From an uncultured archaeon (GTDB lineage: Archaea > Halobacteriota > Methanosarcinia > Methanotrichales > Methanotrichaceae): 5,680 nucleotides of DNA. The translations under genes were made by a program, and so were the position numbers. The stretch covers positions 1 to 5,680 of the forward strand of contig CABMDX010000198.1 of assembly GCA_902385025.1 (NCBI GenBank), written 5' to 3'. Positions 1 through 5,680 of this stretch are shown piece by piece. Within the stretch, counting starts at the first letter, position 1. Every line of letters starts with the position of its first letter. The notes under the pieces were generated by a model, which was given only the letters and a program-made list of their open reading frames with translations, was not told the origin of the DNA and did no database searches.

Positions 1-956
1 CCGAAGATAGCCACCCGCTTGCCATGGAAGTGCGGATGCGCATCGGTCATCATATCCACGAGTCGCCCTCTCTCGTATTCCATCTCCTTGGGAATTGGTA
101 CTCCCATGAGGCTGGAGACGTTCATAACAAAGGCATCAGTATTGCGGATGCCAATGGGCATGGGGCCGATGACTGCTGGGATCTGGAACTTGCCCTTCAG
201 GACCACGGCACCTAACGCTCCGGCAGTCCTTCCCAGAGCTATGGAGGCACCGGAGTTGCCAGCGACCACCAAATCCGGGATGGTTGTTCCACCGGGCGGA
301 TAGAGCCCTCCCGATTCCGGTGTCAGAGGAGCGTCGAAGACGTCCGTGGTATCAGGGAATATGATACTGGGAACGCCCATAATGCCGAGCATCCTCTTGA
401 TCTCACGGATATCTCCCGGGTCCACGAAGCCTGGTATGACGTTCAGCTTGCCATTGGGCTTTCCCCTGCGAGCAAAGCTCTGGGCTATGGCCTTGACGGC
501 ATTATCGTAGCCGGTGATATGCGACCCTACATAGCTCGGGGTATTGGCAATTACGACGCGTACCTTGGGATCGAAGAACTCCTCTTCTTTGATCTCTTCC
601 ATGAAGGAGTGGACGTCGTCGCCTATGGTCTCAGAGGAGCAGGTCGTATTGATGGCCAGAACGTCTGGATGATAGACGTTTACGACGTTGTTCACCGCCT
701 CCTTGAGGTTGTTTCTGCCTCCGAAGACCACTGAGTCCTCGGTGAAGGAGGAGGTTGCAGCAAGCGTCGGCTCGCGGTAGTGGCGGGCCAGAACCATGCG
801 CAGGTATGAGGAGCACCCCTGCGAGCCATGGGTGATGGGCATGCAGTTGTGGATGCCTTTATAGGCCAGGATGGCGCCGATGGGCTGGCAGATCTTGGCC
901 GGGTTTATAACCAGCGTCTCCCTTTTCGCCATCTCTTTTGGTGTGTAATCAAGCAT
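1..956 (-). CDS. nifK: Nitrogenase MoFe protein beta subunit NifK (3' end outside window)
   Basis: This is the beta subunit of nitrogenase component 1, which shares the P-cluster with NifD. The frame is open from ATG at 956 to the window edge, about 318 codons, so the C-terminal part is missing. The three P-cluster cysteines are visible at residues 23 (KICQPIG), 48 (GSQGCSSY) and 106 (TTCSSETIGDD). Ser141 in TPSYVGSH matches the P-cluster serine (Ser188) of Azotobacter NifK. The first ligand cysteine is at residue 23 rather than about 70, so the protein lacks the N-terminal extension of aerobic-type NifK, as in clostridial and methanogen enzymes. The start overlaps the nifD stop by 8 bases. 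A GGAGG motif at 967-971, ten bases upstream, supports this start. No anfG/vnfG-like gene separates it from nifD. No frameshift was found in the visible part. Confidence 0.97.
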   Translation of the reverse strand, partial: MLDYTPKEMAKRETLVINPAKICQPIGAILAYKGIHNCMPITHGSQGCSSYLRMVLARHYREPTLAATSSFTEDSVVFGGRNNLKEAVNNVVNVYHPDVLAINTTCSSETIGDDVHSFMEEIKEEEFFDPKVRVVIANTPSYVGSHITGYDNAVKAIAQSFARRGKPNGKLNVIPGFVDPGDIREIKRMLGIMGVPSIIFPDTTDVFDAPLTPESGGLYPPGGTTIPDLVVAGNSGASIALGRTAGALGAVVLKGKFQIPAVIGPMPIGIRNTDAFVMNVSSLMGVPIPKEMEYERGRLVDMMTDAHPHFHGKRVAIF

Positions 957-2559
957 TGCTATTCTGCCTCCAGGGTGGTGTTATGAATTTCCAGGTGGGA
1001 CTGTTCACAGACATATCGATGTCTTTGGCGAATTGTGCAAAGCCTTCGAATCCTGTATATGGGCCGCTGTAGTCGTAAGAATGCATCTGGCGGGAGGGAA
1101 TGTGCATCTTCTGGAAGACGTACTTGTCTTTGATCCCTGAGCAGAAGAGATCTATTCCCAGGTCCTTTACCAGCCGCTCACACTCATGATGGCTGTAGTC
1201 GTCGATCATGATCTGGCCATCTTTCATATGGGGCAGCAGGCCCTCGTAATCCATGAGCCTTGGAATCTTCTCCTTCTTCTTCTGAATGGTGGCATCATCG
1301 TATGCCGAGACCATATTCGGGTCGCGCTCATAGTGGATATCCTCCAGGACTTTGGAGCGTCCGGTATGGACAATGCTGGAGAGGATCTTTCTGCCCTCAT
1401 AGTCATCCCGGTGAGCGAACTCGTAGCCGGCCACGACCACGTCCATCCCAAGGGTCTCGAACATATTTCTGACGTGATGGGCTCGTGATCCGCCGACAAG
1501 GATCATAACCCTCTTGCCTGCCAGCCTGCCTTTGTACATATCGATGATCGGCTGGATCCTGGCCATCTCCTCAGCGATCACGGCCTCAGTCCTTTTAGTC
1601 AGATCCGGATCGTCGAAGAATGTGGCCATATCACGCAGGGTCTTGATGGTATCTTCTACGCCAAGGTAGTTGACCTTCAGCCATGGGACGCCGTATTTTT
1701 CCTCCATCATGCGGTTGGTATAGTTGATGGATCTGTGACAGAGCAGGATGTTCAGCTTGGCCCTGTGGGCTTTGGCAATATCATGGAAGGAGGCATCGCC
1801 TGTGAATGGGCTGACCACGCGGTAGCCGACCTTCTCCAGCAGATCCTTGACCACCCAGTAGTCTCCGCCGATGTTGTACTCTCCGAAGACGTTCACATCG
1901 AAGGGTCCTGGATTCTCAAGCTCTTCTGTGCCTACGAGATGCTCCATCAGCGAGTTGGAGGCAATGTGGTGGCCAGCCGATTGGCTGACGCCCCTGTAGC
2001 CCTCGCAGCGAACGGGGATGACCTTGATTCTGAGGTCTTCTTCAGCCTTCTTGCAGACGGACTCGATATCATCACCGATCAGGCCGATGGGGCAGGTGCA
2101 AAAGACCGAGATGCATTCTGGCTTGAAGATGGCGTAAGCTTCGCGGATGGAAGCGGCCAGCTTCTTCTCTGCGCCAAAGACGATATCGGTCTCCTTGACG
2201 TCCGTGCTCAGGCAGTAGCCTGCAAAGCAGTCTTTGCCCTCTTCCGGCTTCATGAGATTTCTGCGCGTACCCCAGGTGAAGTAGGCGCAGCCGATGGGGC
2301 CGTGGGTGATGTGCAGGATATCTTTGATCGGCCCGAAGACCACACCTTTGGAGCCGGCGTAGGCGCAGCCGCGGTTGGTCAGAATGCCGGGGATGCTGCG
2401 GTCGTTGGCCTCGATCTTCTGCTCGACCTCGCAGGCGTCTTTTACAACTACATGCTTCTTTCTGATGTCGCCGGTCTTTTTGGGAAGGCCTTCCAGCATT
2501 CCTTCAACCGTCTCACGGCTCTTGGCAATGGTTACTGGTTCTCTTTCGACTCCGCTCAT
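949..2559 (-). CDS. nifD: Nitrogenase MoFe protein alpha subunit NifD
   Basis: This 536-residue alpha subunit of nitrogenase component 1 binds FeMo-cofactor and half of the P-cluster, where N2 is reduced to ammonia. P-cluster cysteines are at 65 (RGCAYAGSKG), 91 (GPIGC) and 156 (TCPIGLIGDD). FeMo-cofactor ligands are Cys274 (LCHRSINY) and His493 (MHSYDYSGPY). The active-site residues Arg99, Gln193, His197 (GVSQSAGHH) and Arg359 (GGSR) are also present. An insertion of roughly 50 residues at about 392-447, rich in charged residues, explains the length relative to Azotobacter NifD (about 490). A comparable insertion is known in Clostridium pasteurianum NifD, which this protein resembles closely. 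The ATG overlaps the nifI2 stop (ATGA), so translation is probably coupled; GGGAG at 2572-2576 is a rather distant ribosome site. The intact ligand set and direct junction with nifK favour a Mo enzyme over Vnf or Anf types. Confidence 0.97.
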   Translation of the reverse strand: MSGVEREPVTIAKSRETVEGMLEGLPKKTGDIRKKHVVVKDACEVEQKIEANDRSIPGILTNRGCAYAGSKGVVFGPIKDILHITHGPIGCAYFTWGTRRNLMKPEEGKDCFAGYCLSTDVKETDIVFGAEKKLAASIREAYAIFKPECISVFCTCPIGLIGDDIESVCKKAEEDLRIKVIPVRCEGYRGVSQSAGHHIASNSLMEHLVGTEELENPGPFDVNVFGEYNIGGDYWVVKDLLEKVGYRVVSPFTGDASFHDIAKAHRAKLNILLCHRSINYTNRMMEEKYGVPWLKVNYLGVEDTIKTLRDMATFFDDPDLTKRTEAVIAEEMARIQPIIDMYKGRLAGKRVMILVGGSRAHHVRNMFETLGMDVVVAGYEFAHRDDYEGRKILSSIVHTGRSKVLEDIHYERDPNMVSAYDDATIQKKKEKIPRLMDYEGLLPHMKDGQIMIDDYSHHECERLVKDLGIDLFCSGIKDKYVFQKMHIPSRQMHSYDYSGPYTGFEGFAQFAKDIDMSVNSPTWKFITPPWRQNSNA

Positions 2560-2912
2560 GATATGGCCACACTCCCACGCTCTCCGGTTCTTATTCTGAC
2601 AGACTCTTCCACTGGACAGATGAAGATCCGGCCGTCGCCAAAGTTGCCGGTGCGGTTGACCTTGGTGATCACGGCCACCACTGCAGGCACGAACTCGTCT
2701 TCCACCATGATCGATATCATTCTCTTGGGAATGTACTTCATGCTCTTCTTATCCGACTCTGCCAGCTCTGAGGGGTGGGGGATGGCAAGGCCCTTCTGCT
2801 TTCCCCGGCCTGTGACCTTGTAGGCGGTGATGGAGGGAATGCCGATGACATCCAGGGCGTTTTTGGTGGCCTCCATCTTGTTCATCTGGATGATGGCCAG
2901 AACTTCTTTCAT
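2556..2912 (-). CDS. nifI2: PII-family nitrogenase regulator NifI2
   Basis: This 118-residue PII-like protein is one half of the NifI1/NifI2 switch. In methanogens such as Methanococcus maripaludis the pair binds NifDK and blocks its activity when ammonium appears, and 2-oxoglutarate relieves the block. PII features are an N-terminal beta-alpha-beta start (MKEVLAIIQM), the GRGKQKG stretch at about 35-41 opening the T-loop, and the C-terminal signature TGNFGDGRIF...VRIRTGERG at about 89-112. The extended T-loop with SDKKSMKYIPKRM (about 53-65) is typical of NifI2 rather than GlnK or NifI1. It starts one base after the nifI1 stop, with GAGG at 2921-2924 eight bases upstream. Its stop overlaps the nifD start by 4 bases, tying its synthesis to that of its target. 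The assignment rests on both sequence and position. Confidence 0.95.
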   Translation of the reverse strand: MKEVLAIIQMNKMEATKNALDVIGIPSITAYKVTGRGKQKGLAIPHPSELAESDKKSMKYIPKRMISIMVEDEFVPAVVAVITKVNRTGNFGDGRIFICPVEESVRIRTGERGSVAIS

Positions 2913-2913
2913 T

Positions 2914-4240
<1,327 letters not shown>

Positions 4241-4257
4241 ATCTAACGAGGGGACGG

Positions 4258-4267
4258 GGTTATAAGG
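4258..4267 (-). promoter_or_regulatory. Candidate archaeal TATA box for the nif operon
   Basis: The minus strand reads CCTTATAACC around TTATAA at 4260-4265. If it acts as a TATA box, transcription would begin about 25 bases downstream, near 4237, giving a leader of roughly 190 bases before nifH. No convincing TFB-recognition element stands out. I found no GGAA-N6-TTCC dyad, the NrpR operator of Methanococcus maripaludis, nearby. Placement is by pattern only. Confidence 0.4.
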
Positions 4268-4354
4268 AACTATTTGAGAAGATGGCGGAGGATGTCGGAT
4301 TTGTGAGGGGAAGTTATGAAAAGGTATGAAGATGAAGGGATGTTGACGGCAGGG

Positions 4355-4366
4355 TAAATTATATGG
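4355..4366 (-). promoter_or_regulatory. Second, weaker TATA-like element upstream of nifH
   Basis: The minus strand reads CCATATAATTTA here, an AT-rich island in otherwise mixed-composition spacer. It could be an alternative nif promoter with a start near 4333 and a leader close to 290 bases. It lies only about 30 bases past the stop of the pentapeptide-repeat gene, and may simply be AT-rich spacer. The remaining spacer, 4268-4354, holds repeated TATGAA words at 4315-4320 and 4325-4330 and no visible gene. Confidence 0.2.
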
Positions 4367-4393
4367 TCACTGCTGGATTTTGAGGCCTCGACG

Positions 4394-5542
4394 TTACCTG
4401 AACATTTTTCTTGTAAGAATTACAATAAAGATGGCAAACACAAATGATCTAAAGAGACTTTCAAATGCAGCAACATAACTATATGGTGGAGATAAATTTC
4501 CCAAGCTACCTAATAAAAATAGTCGTGAACTATTGCCCAGACTCTCGATTATTGATTCTGAATTATGATTTATTATATTAAAGAGCAGCCCTGATACGAA
4601 AATTATTAGCAAAATAGGCAAGATTAAGTACCTAATCTTAATACCATAACCGCATAACCAAGCAGCAAAATCAATGAATTTCGGCAGGTCATCCCTTAAT
4701 AGAATCCTCTTGATTTTTTTTATTTGATTCCAATTATTAAATAGCACATAATTCTTAGTGAATTTTAGAAGTTTAATGTTATTTATATTTTTCTTAAGAT
4801 GAGGCATAGTTTGAGCGCTTGTTAACACTTTAATTAATCTATTTTTATTCATATAAAGATTATATTGAAAACTGCATTCGTCAGCATCATTCCACCATCC
4901 GAGTTCTTTATAGCTTCTGATAAGTGATAGGTATATGGCACTCATATCTACATCAATAAATAAATACAATTTTATAATGTTCCAAGGTATTATTAATGAA
5001 TTGAAATGGGAACCATTTAGAATAATTTTAGATTGGTCATCAAACATCACTTTTTCAAATTGCATAGAATTAATTTTTGAATTATTAAATAATATATTAC
5101 TGATAAATTTGGATTTTGTCCAATTAGCTTCTCTTTCGAAGATTGCTCCTGCAAAAATTGCTTTTCCATAAAAAATAGATCTATAAAAATTGGCGTTTCT
5201 ATCAAATGTAGCACCAGAAAAATTCGCACTTTCTTTAAATTCAGAATAGCAGAACATTGTCTTATCGTAAAACATCGTATCTCTGAAATCCACCTCCATG
5301 AATTTGGAGCAGGAGAAATCAGAAATGCCATGAAATTTTGCATTCAAAAAGCCAATCCTAATAACAATAAGGCGGTCGATTAATTTGGGATAGGCATCAG
5401 CCAATAGCAATCGATTATGATATCTTTTTCTATCGGGGTTACGGTGTATGATTTCTAATGTTCCTTTTGTTACAACATTCTTAAAACATTTATGCATAAA
5501 AAGATGATAATCTGAAATTAATCTATTTAATGCATCAACCAA
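4394..5542 (-). CDS. Pentapeptide-repeat protein with C-terminal two-helix, channel-like membrane domain
   Basis: The frame has 382 codons. Residues 1-60 are a polar, basic N-terminus. Residues 65-152 carry pentapeptide-type repeats with an aromatic or large hydrophobic residue alternating every five and six positions (for example ANFSGATFDRNANFYRSIF at 106-124), expected to form a right-handed quadrilateral beta-helix. A helical linker follows (SYKELGWWNDADECSFQYN, 210-228), then a basic segment. The C-terminus has a membrane helix at about 303-323, a short polar loop with GSLGNLSPP (345-353), and a second helix at about 361-377 ending in RKMFR. This layout matches archaeal and bacterial pentapeptide proteins fused to a 2TM ion-channel module, but the TxGYG/GFGD filter is not intact. 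The function is unknown. Composition is far more AT-rich than nif. Start: TTG at 5542 is the longest option after the in-frame stop at 5573-5575; ATG at 5497 would be the next. Neither has a well-spaced ribosome site. Confidence 0.75.
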   Translation of the reverse strand: MVDALNRLISDYHLFMHKCFKNVVTKGTLEIIHRNPDRKRYHNRLLLADAYPKLIDRLIVIRIGFLNAKFHGISDFSCSKFMEVDFRDTMFYDKTMFCYSEFKESANFSGATFDRNANFYRSIFYGKAIFAGAIFEREANWTKSKFISNILFNNSKINSMQFEKVMFDDQSKIILNGSHFNSLIIPWNIIKLYLFIDVDMSAIYLSLIRSYKELGWWNDADECSFQYNLYMNKNRLIKVLTSAQTMPHLKKNINNIKLLKFTKNYVLFNNWNQIKKIKRILLRDDLPKFIDFAAWLCGYGIKIRYLILPILLIIFVSGLLFNIINHNSESIIESLGNSSRLFLLGSLGNLSPPYSYVAAFESLFRSFVFAIFIVILTRKMFR

Positions 5543-5563
5543 TTTAATTCCATGTATGTGTTT

Positions 5564-5580
5564 AGCTCCCCCTTAGAGCT
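5564..5580 (-). repeat. Small inverted repeat around the ribosome site of the pentapeptide gene
   Basis: AGCTC at 5564-5568 and GAGCT at 5576-5580 are perfect inverted arms around a 7-base loop. On the minus strand the loop and second arm contain GGGGGAG (5566-5572), the only Shine-Dalgarno-like run before this gene. Folding would partly hide it. The stem is only five pairs, so biological relevance is uncertain. Confidence 0.3.
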
Positions 5581-5591
5581 ATTCTGAATGC

Positions 5592-5619
5592 ATCATCAGA
5601 AAGATTAAATAATGATGAT
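5592..5619. promoter_or_regulatory. Divergent promoter spacer with inverted repeat flanking a TATA-like element
   Basis: ATCATCA (5592-5598) and TGATGAT (5613-5619) form a 7-base inverted repeat with a 14-base spacer. Within and beside the spacer lies TTAAATAA (5605-5612), which reads TTATTTAA on the other strand and could serve as a TATA box in either direction. Plus-strand transcription would then start near 5634, just before ATG 5642; minus-strand transcription near 5582, before the pentapeptide gene. The symmetric arms around it resemble an operator, but this is inference from position and symmetry. Confidence 0.3.
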
Positions 5620-5641
5620 TAGATACCAATTTATTGGGGCC

Positions 5642-5680
5642 ATGAACGAAGGAGAAATAATAGAGCAACTTCGCAAAGAG
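5642..5680 (+). CDS. Start of an unidentified gene (3' end outside window)
   Basis: An open frame begins at ATG 5642 (MNEGEIIEQLRKE) and continues through the window edge, so only 13 codons are visible. In-frame ATGs at 5612 and 5615 would add MMIRYQFIGA; an in-frame stop at 5606-5608 limits the upstream extent. GGGG at 5636-5639 is too close to 5642 to be a good ribosome site, whereas the TATA-like element at 5605-5612 would place a transcript start just before 5642, consistent with a short or absent leader. The acidic, helical start is not diagnostic of any family. It is divergent from the pentapeptide-repeat gene and may share its control region. Confidence 0.4.
   Translation, partial: MNEGEIIEQLRKE

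Noticed and set aside
949..2559. Possibility that this is a vanadium or iron-only nitrogenase
   Set aside because: No delta-subunit gene lies between the alpha and beta genes, and NifD is closely similar to clostridial Mo-type NifD with the expected ligand motifs.
1735..2823. A 362-codon plus-strand open frame antisense to nifD and nifI2
   Set aside because: It lies wholly opposite clearly real genes, its translation resembles no family I know, and it is explained by codon-position bias of the GC-rich nif genes on the other strand.
4935..5343. Short open frames on both strands inside the pentapeptide gene
   Set aside because: They overlap the longer frame with clear repeat structure and show no independent start signal or domain.

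Overview
The window is the upstream part of a molybdenum nitrogenase operon from a methane-metabolising archaeon, followed by an unrelated, very AT-rich accessory gene. The archaeal assignment rests on three things. Two PII-like genes (nifI1, nifI2) sit between nifH and nifD. The reductase and component-1 proteins are of the anaerobe/methanogen type: a 271-residue NifH, a NifD with an insertion near its C-terminal third, and a NifK with a short N-terminus. The promoter-like elements look archaeal. Base composition (about 55% G+C in a sampled nif row) and protein style suggest the Methanosarcinales, for example a Methanothrix-like or ANME-2-like lineage, but the genus is a guess.

Layout, all nif genes on the minus strand, so the operon reads from right to left. 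nifH (3228-4043) is followed by nifI1 (2914-3231), nifI2 (2556-2912), nifD (949-2559) and nifK (956 down to the window edge, 3' end missing). Junctions are tight: a 4-base ATGA overlap, a 1-base gap, a second ATGA overlap and an 8-base overlap. This implies one mRNA with translational coupling. NifH delivers electrons to the NifDK component, which carries the P-cluster and the FeMo-cofactor ligands. NifI1 and NifI2 are expected to switch NifDK off when ammonium is available. No delta-subunit gene lies between nifD and nifK, which argues against a V- or Fe-only enzyme.

Between nifH and the next gene is a 350-base non-coding stretch (4044-4393). It holds a TATA-like box at 4260-4265, a second weaker one at 4356-4364, and a leader of about 190 bases. 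That leader can fold into three helices whose G.U pairs work only in the nif-sense RNA.

At 4394-5542, also minus strand, lies a 382-codon gene for a pentapeptide-repeat protein. It ends in a two-helix, pore-loop-like membrane domain with a degenerate selectivity filter. Its composition (17-28% G+C in sampled rows) differs sharply from nif, suggesting separate ancestry. Its start codon is uncertain. A 99-base divergent spacer then carries inverted repeats and a TATA-like element, and a plus-strand gene begins at about 5642 and runs off the window.

No CRISPR array, tRNA, rRNA, insertion sequence or clearly new multi-gene system is visible. The items most worth follow-up are the structured nifH leader and the pentapeptide/channel-like protein.
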